Positions 7,102 through 17,255 of a DNA stretch of 23,589 bases are shown here, in pieces. Origin of the DNA: Rhodobacteraceae bacterium UBA3069 (GTDB lineage Bacteria > Pseudomonadota > Alphaproteobacteria > Rhodobacterales > Rhodobacteraceae); assembly GCA_002366795.1 (NCBI GenBank), contig DFBX01000046.1, positions 1-23,589 on the forward strand, in the 5' to 3' direction. The translations under genes were made by a program, and so were the position numbers. Positions within the stretch are counted from its first letter, which is position 1. Every line of letters starts with the position of its first letter. The notes under the pieces are model-generated. The model did no database searches. It was not told where the DNA came from and was given only the letters and a program-made list of their open reading frames with translations.

Positions 7102-7824
7102 ATGCCGGACACAACGCAGCAGACACCTGCCTTCACCGCCCGTGGTCTGACCAAAACCTACGGAACAGGCGCGGCCACCGTCCATGCCCTGCGCGGGGTG
7201 GATCTTGACGTGCGGCAAGGCGAATTCACCGTGCTGCTTGGCCCATCGGGTAGCGGCAAATCCACGCTTTTGAATATCCTTGGCGGGCTGGACCGGCCCA
7301 CATCGGGCACCGCGCATTTCAAGGATACCGAATTGACGGGCATGTCCGACGCCGACCTGACCCGTTACCGGCGTGACCACGTGGGCTTCTTATTCCAGTT
7401 CTATAACCTCATGCCCTCGCTCACCGCGTATGAAAACGTCGAACTGGTGACAGAGATCGCGGAAAACCCAATGGACCCGGCCGAAGCGCTGGCCCTGGTC
7501 GGGTTGGACCGCCGGTCGCGCCACTTTCCGGCGGAAATGTCGGGCGGCGAGCAGCAGCGCGTCGCCATCGCCCGCGCCGTGGCCAAGAACCCCACGGTGC
7601 TGTTCTGCGACGAGCCAACCGGCGCGCTGGACAGCACCACGGGCCGCGCGGTTCTGGGCGTGCTGGCGGATGTGAACCAGCGGCTTGGCACCACGGTGAT
7701 GATCGTCACCCATGCCGCCGCCACCGCCGCCATGGCCGACCGCGTTATCCATTTCGCCGATGGCGCAATCCGCGAAATCGTCCGCAACGAAACAAAGCTG
7801 AAAGCCGAGGAAATCGAGTGGTAG
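7102..7824 (+). CDS. ABC transporter ATP-binding protein (MacB/LolD type)
   Basis: This 240-residue ATPase energises the permease encoded next to it. Walker A GPSGSGKST lies at 47-55, the Q-loop Gln at 99, the signature SGGEQ at 147-151, Walker B VLFCDE at 166-171 with catalytic Glu171, the D-loop ALD after it, and the switch His at 204. The MacB/LolD-like features include the start with a TYG(TG) motif and the FQFYNLMPSLTAYENV stretch. This group works by coupling cytoplasmic ATP hydrolysis to periplasmic movement and not by classical channel export. ATG 7102 has GAAGG five bases upstream. The stop overlaps the permease start by seven bases. The C-terminus has a short charged tail. Confidence 0.95.
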   Translation: MPDTTQQTPAFTARGLTKTYGTGAATVHALRGVDLDVRQGEFTVLLGPSGSGKSTLLNILGGLDRPTSGTAHFKDTELTGMSDADLTRYRRDHVGFLFQFYNLMPSLTAYENVELVTEIAENPMDPAEALALVGLDRRSRHFPAEMSGGEQQRVAIARAVAKNPTVLFCDEPTGALDSTTGRAVLGVLADVNQRLGTTVMIVTHAAATAAMADRVIHFADGAIREIVRNETKLKAEEIEW

Positions 7825-10193
7825 CGGTGCCTTCCCCCCTCGACCGGAAACTGCTGCGCGATCTGTGGCGGATCAAGGGGCAGGCCAGGGCCATCGGGCT
7901 GGTCATCGCCGTGGGTGTGATGATGCTGGTGATGATGTCGGGGCTGGTCAACACGCTGGATGAAACCCGACGCACCTATTACGACCGCTACCGCATTGCC
8001 GAAATCTATGTGCCTGTGACCCGCGCACCGGAACGGATGCTGGACCGTCTGGCCGCCATCCCCGGCGTGGCCGCCGCCGAATCCCGCGTGGCCGGGGCGG
8101 CGCTGATCGACGTGGGCGCGGATGCCATGCCGGTGCGCGCCCGCGCCCTGTCGATCCCCGATGCCCACGCGTCGCGGCTGAACGACATCTACCTGACCGC
8201 GGGCCGGTTGCCACGCATCGGCCGCAGCGACGAGGTGGTGCTGCTGGAAGGGTTCGCCCGCGCCCGCGGCCTGGCGCTGGAGGACACGCTGACCGCCACC
8301 ATGAACGGCGCGAAACACAGCTTTCGCATCACCGGATTGGCCCAATCGCCCGAATTTTTGTACACGACCGCACCGGGAGAGCTGGTGCCAGATGACGCCC
8401 GTTTCGCCGTGTTCTGGATGCGCCGCACCGCCCTGTCCGCCGCCTATGACATGAAAGGCGCGCTCAACGAGGCGCTGATGTCCCTGTCGCGCGACACCAA
8501 TGCGCAGGCGGTGATCCTTGCCGCCGACCTGTTACTGGCCGATTACGGCGCAGCGGGGGCCTACGGGCTTGAGGATCTGCCCTCCAACCGGTTCGTGTCC
8601 GAAGAAATCAGGGGGCTGCGCGCCACCTCTGCCTCGGTGCCGCCGATCTTTCTGGGGGTCGCCGCCTTCCTGCTTTACATCGTGATCAGCCGCATGGTGC
8701 AGGCCGAACGCGAACAGATCGGGCTGCTCAAGGCGTTCGGATATTCCGGGACCGAGGTCAGCCTGCATTACCTGAAACTGGTGCTGGTCATCGCCGTTGC
8801 AGGGGCAGTTGTCGGGTCGGTGGCAGGGATCATGTCGGGCAGCGGGCTGGCGGTGTATTACCAAGGCTATTTCAAATTCCCCTTCCTTGTCTTTTCGATC
8901 GACCCGCGCAGCTTTGTCATCGGCTTTGCCGTGTCAATCCTGACTGCATCCGCTGGCTCGCTGTTCGTTCTGATGCGGGTGTTCCGCCTGACGCCCGCCG
9001 TGGCCATGCGCCCGCCCACCCCGCCGGACTATTCGCGCGCCTTCGACCTGGCGCGCTACCTGCACCGCTGGCTGGACCAGCCCGCGCGCATGGTGGTGCG
9101 CCGCCTGACCCGTTACCCGGGGCGTATCGCGGGGGCAGTGGTGGGCATCGCCACGGGGCTGGGCCTGTCGGTTTCGACCCTGACGACCGTGGCCGGGTTC
9201 GACAAGACGGTGGACCTGACCTTCAACGTGATGGACCGTTCGGACATGACCGTGGCCTTTACCTCGGCCCTGTCGTCCAAGACCCTGCTGGAATTGCAGC
9301 GCCTGTCCGGCGTGGAACATGCCGAACCCTTCCGCTCCGTGCCCGCGGTGCTGCGCAACGGCACCTTTTCCTATCGCGGCAACATCGAAGGGCGACCCGA
9401 ACGCCCCTATCTGAACCGCGTGATCGACGGTGTGCAACGGCCCGTGGCGATGCCGCCCCAGGGCGTGGTGCTGGCCCGCCCGCTGGCCGACATCCTGCAT
9501 CTTGAACCCGGCGAAATACTGACCGTCGAGGTCCGCGAGGGCCGCCGCCCCACCCTGCTGATCCCCGTCACAGGCATTGCCGAAACCCTGCTGGGCGCGC
9601 CTGCCTTCATGGAGATCGGGTCGCTATCCCGCGCGCTGAAGGAACCGGGGCGCATTTCCGGCGCCCTGCTGACCATGGACGAGGCAGAGACCGAAAACAT
9701 CCGCGCCGCGATCAAGGACATGCCCAAGGTTGCCGGTGTCTCGCTCAAGGAGGATGCGCGCAACGCCTTGATACGATTGATGAACGAGGGGCCGGGATCG
9801 GTCCGTTACATCATGCTGGGCATTGCCGCGATCATCACCTTCGGCATCGTCTATAACGCCGCGCGCATCGCGCTGGCGGAACGTATTCGCGACCTGGCCT
9901 CGCTGCGGGTCATGGGGTTCACGCGCGGCGAAGTGGCCTTTGTCCTGCTGGGCGAACTGGCCGTGGTGACGCTGATTGCGATCCCGCTTGGCATCGCCAT
10001 GGGCTTCGGTTTGACCTGTCTCATTGTGAAGGGGTTCAGCACCGATATCTATCAGATACCGGTGGTGTTTTCCCCGCGCAGCTATGGAGGGGCTATACTG
10101 GCGGTGCTGGGGACCTCGGCCGTATCGGCGCTGCTGGTGCGGCGCGACCTGAACCGGATCGACATGATCGCGGCCCTGAAAACGAGAGAGTAA
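7818..10193 (+). CDS. ABC transporter permease with two FtsX domains
   Basis: A 791-residue inner-membrane protein. One membrane helix lies near the N-terminus (about 26-46), followed by a large periplasmic domain. A first FtsX core follows at about 275-395 with the loop AEREQIGLLKAFGYS. A second N-terminal-type helix near 424-450 (PGRIAGAVVGIATGLGLS) leads to another periplasmic domain and a second FtsX core from about 659 to the end (AERIRDLASLRVMGFTRGE). It thus looks like two fused MacB-type halves, as in single-gene permeases of the type called YbbP/SalY-like. The likely start is GTG 7818, with GAGG at 7807-7810 at a good distance; another in-frame GTG at 7827 is possible. It overlaps the ATPase gene. 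No peptide-processing enzyme is encoded nearby, so the substrate is unknown. Confidence 0.92.
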   Translation: MVAVPSPLDRKLLRDLWRIKGQARAIGLVIAVGVMMLVMMSGLVNTLDETRRTYYDRYRIAEIYVPVTRAPERMLDRLAAIPGVAAAESRVAGAALIDVGADAMPVRARALSIPDAHASRLNDIYLTAGRLPRIGRSDEVVLLEGFARARGLALEDTLTATMNGAKHSFRITGLAQSPEFLYTTAPGELVPDDARFAVFWMRRTALSAAYDMKGALNEALMSLSRDTNAQAVILAADLLLADYGAAGAYGLEDLPSNRFVSEEIRGLRATSASVPPIFLGVAAFLLYIVISRMVQAEREQIGLLKAFGYSGTEVSLHYLKLVLVIAVAGAVVGSVAGIMSGSGLAVYYQGYFKFPFLVFSIDPRSFVIGFAVSILTASAGSLFVLMRVFRLTPAVAMRPPTPPDYSRAFDLARYLHRWLDQPARMVVRRLTRYPGRIAGAVVGIATGLGLSVSTLTTVAGFDKTVDLTFNVMDRSDMTVAFTSALSSKTLLELQRLSGVEHAEPFRSVPAVLRNGTFSYRGNIEGRPERPYLNRVIDGVQRPVAMPPQGVVLARPLADILHLEPGEILTVEVREGRRPTLLIPVTGIAETLLGAPAFMEIGSLSRALKEPGRISGALLTMDEAETENIRAAIKDMPKVAGVSLKEDARNALIRLMNEGPGSVRYIMLGIAAIITFGIVYNAARIALAERIRDLASLRVMGFTRGEVAFVLLGELAVVTLIAIPLGIAMGFGLTCLIVKGFSTDIYQIPVVFSPRSYGGAILAVLGTSAVSALLVRRDLNRIDMIAALKTRE

Positions 10194-10200
10194 TACATAC

Positions 10201-11451
10201 ATGCCAGTCGACCAATCCAATGGCGCGCCGCGCCGCAACTCCCGCAAGGTTCTGGGGCTGCTGGGGCTGGTCATCGTCGCCGCCATGCTGGCCTATGCCT
10301 TCTGGCCGCGCCCGACGCTGGTCGACATCGGCACCGTGACGACAGGCCCGATGCGCGTCACCATAGACGAGGAAGGATACACCCGCCTCCACGACGCCTA
10401 TGTGCTGTCCACCCCCGTCACCGGACGGCTGATGCGGGTCGAGGTAGAGCCGGGCGATGCCGTCGAAAAGGGCGTGTCCGTCGTGGCGCAGATGCGTCCC
10501 ACCTCGCCTGCCGTGCTGGATGTGCGCACCCGCGAACAGGCCCGCGCATCGGTCGATGCGGCCGGGGCAGCCCTGCGCGTGGCCGAGGCCGATGTGAAAA
10601 AGGCGCTTGCCGACCGCGATCTGGCACAGGCCGCCCTGACCCGCACGCAGCGCCTGTTCGAATCCGGCATCGTGTCCGAGGCCGCGCTTGAATCGGCGCA
10701 ACGGTCGGCGCGGCTGGCCGATGCCACACTGGACACCGCCCGCGCCGCCGTCTCCATGCGCGTGGCCGAGAAAACCAACGCCGAAGCACTGCTGCTGGGC
10801 TTTGACGATCCGGGGCTGGCCAATGCCGCCGGAACCAACGGTCAGGCAACGCCGCTTTACGCCCCCGCCACCGGCACCATTTTGCGCGTAATGCAGCAAT
10901 CCGAAACCACCCTGCCCGCCGGCACGCCCATCCTTGAGGTCGGCAATATAGACGAGGGGCTGGAAGTGCGCGCAGAGCTGTTATCCACCGACGCGGTGCA
11001 GATCCGGCTGGGCGACGAGGTGCTGATCGACAACTGGGGCGGCCCGCATATGTTGACCGGCACCGTCAGCCACATCACCCCTTGGGGCTTTACCAAGGTG
11101 TCCGCCCTCGGGGTCGAGGAACAGCGCATCGCCGGCACCATCGACTTCACCGTCCCGCCCGAACAGCGCGCGGGTCTTGGCCATGGCTACCGGGTCGAGG
11201 TGCGCATCATCACATGGGCCGATGACGCCGCCACAATCGTGCCTGCGGGTGCCTTGGTCCGGCAGGGAAACGGCTGGATCGTGTTCACCGTCGAGGACGA
11301 CAAGACCGTCCTTCAACCTGTTGAAATCGCGGCCAATAACGGGTTACAAGCGGCCATATCCAAAGGGGTGGAGCCGGATCAGCAGATCGTGCTTTATCCG
11401 CCTTCGGGGCTGGAAGCCGGGCAAAGGGTCGCGCAGCGCACGGCCTATTGA
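10201..11451 (+). CDS. Membrane-fusion (periplasmic adaptor) protein of the ABC cassette
   Basis: A 416-residue HlyD/MacA-like adaptor. One membrane anchor lies at about 18-36 (VLGLLGLVIVAAMLAYAFWP). A lipoyl-like half (STPVTGRLMRVEVEPGDAVEKG) comes at about 65-90. An Ala-rich alpha-helical hairpin (about 110-195) should form the periplasmic coiled coil, and the second lipoyl half (LYAPATGTILRVMQQSETTLPAGTPILEVGN) closes the domain. Beta-barrel and membrane-proximal domains fill the rest. It starts seven bases after the permease stop. With the ATPase and permease it would form the inner-membrane and periplasmic parts of a tripartite export or lipid-transfer machine. No outer-membrane TolC partner is encoded here. 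Confidence 0.92.
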   Translation: MPVDQSNGAPRRNSRKVLGLLGLVIVAAMLAYAFWPRPTLVDIGTVTTGPMRVTIDEEGYTRLHDAYVLSTPVTGRLMRVEVEPGDAVEKGVSVVAQMRPTSPAVLDVRTREQARASVDAAGAALRVAEADVKKALADRDLAQAALTRTQRLFESGIVSEAALESAQRSARLADATLDTARAAVSMRVAEKTNAEALLLGFDDPGLANAAGTNGQATPLYAPATGTILRVMQQSETTLPAGTPILEVGNIDEGLEVRAELLSTDAVQIRLGDEVLIDNWGGPHMLTGTVSHITPWGFTKVSALGVEEQRIAGTIDFTVPPEQRAGLGHGYRVEVRIITWADDAATIVPAGALVRQGNGWIVFTVEDDKTVLQPVEIAANNGLQAAISKGVEPDQQIVLYPPSGLEAGQRVAQRTAY

Positions 11452-11623
11452 CCCGGGCATGCCCATGCACGGGCCGGAACCGCGCAACTTTCCGCGACCG
11501 CCGCCAAATCCGATGGAAGCCAGCCGCTCTTGTCGCTATCTTGCAAACAAAAGCGCACGCTTTCGCGTTCGACCATGGCGCATTGCCGCATGACGACCCA
11601 TTTGACCCCGAAAGGGCCACGGT

Positions 11624-13453
11624 TTGACCACTGATTTCACACTGCGCCGAACCGCTTTTGCCTCGGCTCTTGCGATCCTGATCGCGGCAATGCCTTCCTC
11701 TCCCGCCAAGGCTTTGGAAAGCCTGCGATTTCAGCTGGCCGCAGGACAAGGTGACGATGGCAATTTGCTTGACGAAATTCGCGGCAATTCTCTTTTGCGG
11801 CTGGCAGAAACCGACGGTCGGACCGAACCGCAGGATCTGTTCGCCGCCGCCCAGGCCGATTACCAGCGCATCGTGGAAACCCTTTATGCGGTCGGCCATT
11901 ACGGGCCGGTGGTGCGTATCGTGATCGACGGGCGCGAGGCGGCGCTGATCCCGCCGCTGAACCCGCCCGCGCGGATTTCCAGTATCACCGTAACAGTCGA
12001 TCCTGGCCCCGCGTTCCGGTTCGGCACCGCCCGCATTGCGCCCCTGCCCCCCGGCGCGGCACTGGCGCCCGATTTCGCCACCGGCAAGATCGCCCGATCG
12101 ACCGTCGTGCGGTCAGCTGCCCTGCAAGGCGTCATTGATTGGCGCGGCGCGGGCCACGCCAAGGCCGATGTGGCGGGGCAGGACATCACCGCCGACCACG
12201 CCACATCGAAACTGAACGCCGACATCACCCTTGCCCCTGGCCCGCTGGTCCGTTTTGGCCGGATGCAGGTGAACGCCGAAGGCACCCGTGTCAGTTCGGG
12301 CCGCATCCGCACCATCGCCTCCCTGCCCGAGGGAGAGATCTTTGACCCCGAGGACCTGGAAAAATCCGCCAACCGCCTGCGCCGCACCGGCACCTTCCGG
12401 TCTGTCCTCCTGACCGAGGCGGAAACCCTTGGCCCCGATGGCAGCATGGACATCACTGCCACGCTTATCGACGAAAAACCCCGCCGCATCGGCGCGGGGA
12501 TCGAGCTGTCCTCCTTCGAGGGGGTCACGCTGGAAGGGTTCTGGCTGCACCGCAACATCACGGGCCGCGCCGACCGTCTGCGGATCGAAGGCAAGATCGC
12601 GGGGCTGGGCGGCAACACCGGCGGGGTTGACTATAAACTGTCGGCCCGGTTCGAACGCCCCGCCGTTTACGGACCCGACACCAAAGGCTTCGCCTTTGCC
12701 GAGGTCGCGCGCGAGGACGAGCCGGATTACCGGCAGGACAAGGGCACCATCGGCATCGGTGCCAGCCGATATTTCAGCGATACACTGACCGGCGAACTGG
12801 CCGTGGCGCTGCGCTTCAGCCAGATCACCGATGCCTTCGGGCGGCGCGATTTCACGCTGTTGACCTTTCCGGGCTACTTGGAAAGCGACAAGCGCAACGA
12901 CAAGCTGAACCCGACCGCAGGCAGCTATATCAAGGCCGAACTGACCCCCTATGTCAGCATTCGCGGCGCGGGCACTGGCGGGCGTTTGTTGCTGGATGCG
13001 CGTGCATATCGCGATTTCGGCAGCGAGGGCCGTTTCGTGCTGGCCGGGCGGGCGCAACTGGGCGCGGTGGCAGGTTCTAGCATCGCCGATACCCCCCCGG
13101 ATTACCTGTTCTACTCGGGCGGGGGCGGCACAGTGCGCGGCCAGCCGTACCAGTCCCTGAACGTGGATCTTGGCGGCGGGCTTTCGTCTGGCGGGCGGTC
13201 TTTCGTGGGGGTGTCGGGCGAATTGCGCGCGCGTCTGGGGGAAAGCAAATTCTCCCTCGTGGGCTTTGCCGACGCGGGCTATATCGGGGCCGAAAGCCTG
13301 TATGACGGGACTGGCAAATGGCATTCCGGTGCCGGTCTTGGCGTGCGTTACGACACTGTTGTCGGGCCAATCCGGCTGGACGTGGCCGGCCCCGTCGGCG
13401 GCGACACCGGCAGCGGCTTGCAGGTCTATATCGGCATCGGGCAGGCATTCTGA
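11624..13453 (+). CDS. tamA: Autotransporter/translocation assembly module outer-membrane protein TamA
   Basis: A 609-residue Omp85-family outer-membrane protein that with TamB helps insert certain outer-membrane proteins and, in current models, moves phospholipid. A signal peptide (about 1-30, ending AKA) is followed by POTRA-type domains (about 35-265) and a C-terminal beta barrel (about 290-609). The Omp85 loop-6 signature VRG is at 504-506 within GGGGTVRGQPYQS. The protein ends in phenylalanine (YIGIGQAF), as expected of a beta-barrel signal. The start is TTG 11624: an in-frame TGA lies at 11603-11605, no ATG would preserve the signal peptide, and AAAGGG (11611-11616) is well spaced. The stop overlaps the tamB ATG (TGATG). 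Length is close to E. coli TamA (577). Confidence 0.93.
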   Translation: MTTDFTLRRTAFASALAILIAAMPSSPAKALESLRFQLAAGQGDDGNLLDEIRGNSLLRLAETDGRTEPQDLFAAAQADYQRIVETLYAVGHYGPVVRIVIDGREAALIPPLNPPARISSITVTVDPGPAFRFGTARIAPLPPGAALAPDFATGKIARSTVVRSAALQGVIDWRGAGHAKADVAGQDITADHATSKLNADITLAPGPLVRFGRMQVNAEGTRVSSGRIRTIASLPEGEIFDPEDLEKSANRLRRTGTFRSVLLTEAETLGPDGSMDITATLIDEKPRRIGAGIELSSFEGVTLEGFWLHRNITGRADRLRIEGKIAGLGGNTGGVDYKLSARFERPAVYGPDTKGFAFAEVAREDEPDYRQDKGTIGIGASRYFSDTLTGELAVALRFSQITDAFGRRDFTLLTFPGYLESDKRNDKLNPTAGSYIKAELTPYVSIRGAGTGGRLLLDARAYRDFGSEGRFVLAGRAQLGAVAGSSIADTPPDYLFYSGGGGTVRGQPYQSLNVDLGGGLSSGGRSFVGVSGELRARLGESKFSLVGFADAGYIGAESLYDGTGKWHSGAGLGVRYDTVVGPIRLDVAGPVGGDTGSGLQVYIGIGQAF

Positions 13454-16400
13454 TGAAACGTATTTTTCTTGCCATCTGGCTGATTTTCCTTCCCCTTTTC
13501 GGCATCGCGCAGACGCCCGAGGAAGACCGCGGATATATCCAGGGCTTTCTGGAGGACACTTTGTCCGACGCGGGCCGGCAGGTCACGATCACCGGTTTCA
13601 CGGGCGCGCTCTCCTCTCGGGCGACGATGCAGGAGATGACCATCGCCGACGGATCGGGCGTGTGGCTGACCCTGCGGGGCGTGACGCTGGACTGGTCCCG
13701 CGCCGCCCTGCTGTCGGGCCGGATCGAGGTGAACGCCCTCACCGCCGAGGAGGTCCTGATCCCCCGCGCGCCGGACACGGGCGATCTGCCCGATGCCGAA
13801 GCGTCCGAGGCCGCAGGCACCGGCTTCGCCCTGCCCGAATTGCCCGTCTCGGTCCGCGTGGACAAGCTGGAGGTGCGCAAACTGATGCTGGGCGCGGCAT
13901 TGTTCGGCACCGCGACCGAGGCATCCGTGACTGGCTCGGCCAGCCTTGCAGGGGGTGAAGGCCAGGCCATGCTTGACATCACCCGCACTGACAATGGTGG
14001 CACGTTCAACCTGAAGGGGGCCTATGCCAATGCCACCCGAAACCTGGAAATTGCCCTGAAATTACAGGAACCTGCCAACGGGATCGTCGCCAACCTGATC
14101 GACCTTCCGGGCAAACCCGCCCTGTCGCTGTCGCTTGCAGGGAACGACCCGCTGTCCGATTTCACCGCCACGATGACGCTGGCGACCGAAGGGCAACAGC
14201 GGCTGGCCGGCACCCTGACACTGACCGAAATCCATGCCGCATTGCCCGATGATGCCCCCGAAGGCACCCCCGCCCCAGTCACGCGCGAACTGAGCGCCGA
14301 ACTGGGCGGCGACCTGGCCCCCGTATTTGCCCCGCAATACCGCCCATTCTTCGGCCCTGACATCCGCTTGAAACTGGATGCCGCCAGCCTGCCCGACGGC
14401 ACGCTTCTGCTGTCCAACCTGGACCTGACCGCCGACGCGATGGAACTGCGCGGCTCTGGCGCGATCAGCGCCGATGGCTGGCCGGCCCGTCTGGACCTGC
14501 GCGGACGGATCGCACCCGTGGACGGGACGGACAATGTGCTGCTTCCGGTTGGAACCGATGAAACCCGCGTGGCCTCGGCCGATCTGGAACTGACCTATGA
14601 CGCGAAACGGGGCGATGCGCTGGTGCTGGACCTTCTGGTGGCCGGGCTGGTGCATCCGCAAGTCAGCCTGACCCGCGCCACCGTGACCGGACGCGGCACC
14701 CTGACAAGGGGCGACGACAGCCTGGCCGGCGGGCTGCAATCGCGGCTGGACCTGTCCGCAACGGGTCTGGCACTGGCCGATGCGGCCCTGACCGCCGCCA
14801 TCGGTAACGACCTGACCGGCAGGCTGGACCTGGCATGGCAACAGGGCCAGCCTCTGCGCCTGACCGACATCGCCCTGCGCGGCGCGGATTACGGCCTGAC
14901 CGGCGGGCTGACCGTCAGCGTGCAGCCCGATCCGTTAAATCTGTTCGTGCAGCATGACGTGACGGTGGATGCGCAAGACCTGTCGCGCTTTGCGCCGCTG
15001 GCGAGCACCGACCTGCAAGGCGGTGCCGATCTGCGCATCGCGGGCAAGGCCGAACCGCTGACCGGCCTGATCGACACCGCCATCACCGGATCGACCCGCG
15101 ATCTGGCGCTGGCACAGCCCCGGCTGGACCCACTGCTGGCAGGCACGGGCGCGCTTTCGCTGGACCTGATCCGCGACGCCGCCGGCACCCGCATCGAGGG
15201 GCTGTCGATCAAGACCGACCTGGCGCAAATCACCGCCAATGCCAACCTGCGCACGGATGCCAGCAGCGCCAGTTTGACCGCCACCGTCACCGATCTGGCC
15301 CCTGTCGAACCGCGCCTGAACGGTCCCGCCCAACTGGACCTGAACGCCGCGCAATCGGGGCAAAGCTGGGATGTAAACGGCACCCTTGCCGCCCCCGGCC
15401 AGACCAGTGTGACCCTCAAGGCGACGGTAACCAACGGCACCGACACCCAGCCCATTTCGGCCACGCTGAGCGCCAGCATCGGCCAGCTTGGCCCCTGGTC
15501 CGCGCTGGCTGGGCAAAACCTGTCTGGCAGCGCCGATCTTGATGCGGCGCTGGATGCGCAACTGTCCGACCTGTCCGGCACGCTGGATGCCAGCCTGCGC
15601 GGCACCGATCTGGGCATGGGCAACAGCACCGTCGATCCGCTGCTGCGCGGCGGGTCCTCCTTGAAACTGCGCGCCAAACGCAACGCCGATGGCAAGCTGC
15701 TGGTGGAAATGGCTGAACTGCGCAGCGATGGCCTGTTCGCGGATGTCACCGGCAGCATGGATGACACCACGACAGCCCTGACGCTAGACGTGCGCATGGG
15801 CGACATCGGCCGTATCATCCCCGAGATTTCCGGCCCCGCCACCCTGACCGGCACCGCACACAATTCCGGCGGGCCATGGCAGGTCGACCTGTCTGGCACC
15901 GGCCCCGCGGGCATCCAGCTTGCGGCCAACGGCGCTGTTGCGCAGGACGCCGGATCGGCCAATATCGCGCTAAACGGCACCGTGCCGCTGGCCTTGGTCA
16001 ATAACGCGGTCGCCCCGCGCACCCTTGACGGTTTCGCGGATTTCGATCTGCGGGTAAACGGGCCGCTGGCGCTGAATTCCGTTTCGGGCCAGGTGGTCAC
16101 ACGTCAGGCCCGGCTGGCCGCGCCGGGGCTGCGCGTGTCGTTGCAAGACCTTGCCGCGCGGGTGAACCTTGCTGCGGGGCGGGCACAGTTGAGCGTGACC
16201 TCGGGCGTATCCTCGGGCGGCAGTATTGCCATCACAGGGCCGGTCACCCTGTCGGCCCCGTACAACGCCAATATCAAGGCGCAGATGAATGACGTCGTGT
16301 TGACCGACCCCGAACTATACCAAACCTCGGTCGCGGGGGCGATCAACATCGACGGGCCGCTCGCCGGCGGGGCAACCATCAAGGGCACGCTGAAACTTGG

Positions 16401-17253
16401 GGAAACCGACCTGCGCATTCCGTCGGGGGGCGGATCAGGCTACGCGGGACTGCCGGGGCTGAAGCACCGGAACGAGCCCTACGAATCCCGCCGCACCCGC
16501 GATTGGGCGGGGCTGCTGGATGATGGCAGCGCAAGCGCGGCAAGCGGCCCTTCGGGCGCCTATCCGATCGACGTACTCATCGTGGCCGACAGTCGCATTT
16601 TCGTGCGCGGTCGCGGGCTGGATGCCGAACTGGGCGGACGGCTGCGCGTCACGGGCAGCACCGCCGATGTCGTCCCCGTGGGCCGGTTCGACCTGATCCA
16701 CGGGCGGCTGGATGTGCTGGGCAAACGGTTCGACCTGATTGAGGGGCGCGCGCAACTGCAAGGCGCGCTGGACCCCTGGGTCAGGTTCGCGGCCGAGACA
16801 GAGGCATCTGGCACCATCGTGCGCATCATCTTGGAAGGCCAGGCATCGGAACCGGAGCTGACCTTCGAAAGCTCGCCCACCCTGCCGCAGGACGAAGTGC
16901 TTTCGCTGATCCTGTTCGAACGGGACGCGACCGAAATTTCGCCCCTGCAAGCGATCCGCCTGGCATCGGCCATCCACACCTTGTCGGGCAAAGGCGGCGC
17001 GGGACTGGTGGGCAACCTGCGTTCGTCGCTTGCGCTGGACGATCTGGATGTGACCACCGCCGAGGATGGCACGACAGAGGCGCGCGTAGGCAAGTACATT
17101 TCCGACAATATCTACACCGATGTGACCGTGAACAGCGCGGGCGAAAGCCAGATCAACCTGAACCTCAAGATCAACCCTCGGCTCAAGATCCGGGGCCGCG
17201 CGGGATCGGACGGGGACACCGGCATCGGCGTCTATTTCGAAAAGGATTATTAG
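13453..17253 (+). CDS. tamB: Translocation and assembly module protein TamB (DUF490)
   Basis: A 1266-residue envelope-spanning protein of the AsmA/TamB superfamily, the partner of TamA. A hydrophobic N-terminus (1-20, RIFLAIWLIFLPLFGIAQ) acts as signal anchor or signal peptide. The long middle consists of repeating beta-strand segments rich in D-L and T-G pairs, fitting the beta-taco groove that bridges the periplasm. The C-terminal DUF490 domain (about 890-1266) is clear from GRFDLIHGRLDVLGKRF, from LILFERDATEISPLQAIRLA and from the closing LKINPRLKIRGRAG. It ends in Tyr, and TamB proteins usually end in an aromatic residue. ATG 13453 is chosen because it overlaps the tamA stop and begins the hydrophobic segment. 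The frame is open upstream, but only as a shadow of tamA. Confidence 0.95.
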   Translation: MKRIFLAIWLIFLPLFGIAQTPEEDRGYIQGFLEDTLSDAGRQVTITGFTGALSSRATMQEMTIADGSGVWLTLRGVTLDWSRAALLSGRIEVNALTAEEVLIPRAPDTGDLPDAEASEAAGTGFALPELPVSVRVDKLEVRKLMLGAALFGTATEASVTGSASLAGGEGQAMLDITRTDNGGTFNLKGAYANATRNLEIALKLQEPANGIVANLIDLPGKPALSLSLAGNDPLSDFTATMTLATEGQQRLAGTLTLTEIHAALPDDAPEGTPAPVTRELSAELGGDLAPVFAPQYRPFFGPDIRLKLDAASLPDGTLLLSNLDLTADAMELRGSGAISADGWPARLDLRGRIAPVDGTDNVLLPVGTDETRVASADLELTYDAKRGDALVLDLLVAGLVHPQVSLTRATVTGRGTLTRGDDSLAGGLQSRLDLSATGLALADAALTAAIGNDLTGRLDLAWQQGQPLRLTDIALRGADYGLTGGLTVSVQPDPLNLFVQHDVTVDAQDLSRFAPLASTDLQGGADLRIAGKAEPLTGLIDTAITGSTRDLALAQPRLDPLLAGTGALSLDLIRDAAGTRIEGLSIKTDLAQITANANLRTDASSASLTATVTDLAPVEPRLNGPAQLDLNAAQSGQSWDVNGTLAAPGQTSVTLKATVTNGTDTQPISATLSASIGQLGPWSALAGQNLSGSADLDAALDAQLSDLSGTLDASLRGTDLGMGNSTVDPLLRGGSSLKLRAKRNADGKLLVEMAELRSDGLFADVTGSMDDTTTALTLDVRMGDIGRIIPEISGPATLTGTAHNSGGPWQVDLSGTGPAGIQLAANGAVAQDAGSANIALNGTVPLALVNNAVAPRTLDGFADFDLRVNGPLALNSVSGQVVTRQARLAAPGLRVSLQDLAARVNLAAGRAQLSVTSGVSSGGSIAITGPVTLSAPYNANIKAQMNDVVLTDPELYQTSVAGAINIDGPLAGGATIKGTLKLGETDLRIPSGGGSGYAGLPGLKHRNEPYESRRTRDWAGLLDDGSASAASGPSGAYPIDVLIVADSRIFVRGRGLDAELGGRLRVTGSTADVVPVGRFDLIHGRLDVLGKRFDLIEGRAQLQGALDPWVRFAAETEASGTIVRIILEGQASEPELTFESSPTLPQDEVLSLILFERDATEISPLQAIRLASAIHTLSGKGGAGLVGNLRSSLALDDLDVTTAEDGTTEARVGKYISDNIYTDVTVNSAGESQINLNLKINPRLKIRGRAGSDGDTGIGVYFEKDY

Positions 17254-17255
17254 CA

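Noticed and set aside
11452..11480. GGGCATGCCC palindrome with CCCG/CGGG arms after the ABC adaptor gene, considered as terminator
   Set aside because: The stem is short and broken and no U-run follows, so I did not list it as a terminator.
11550..11563. Palindrome AAAGCG-CA-CGCTTT upstream of tamA
   Set aside because: Six-base arms with a two-base centre could be an operator, but such a match is expected by chance in GC-rich DNA and nothing else supports it.
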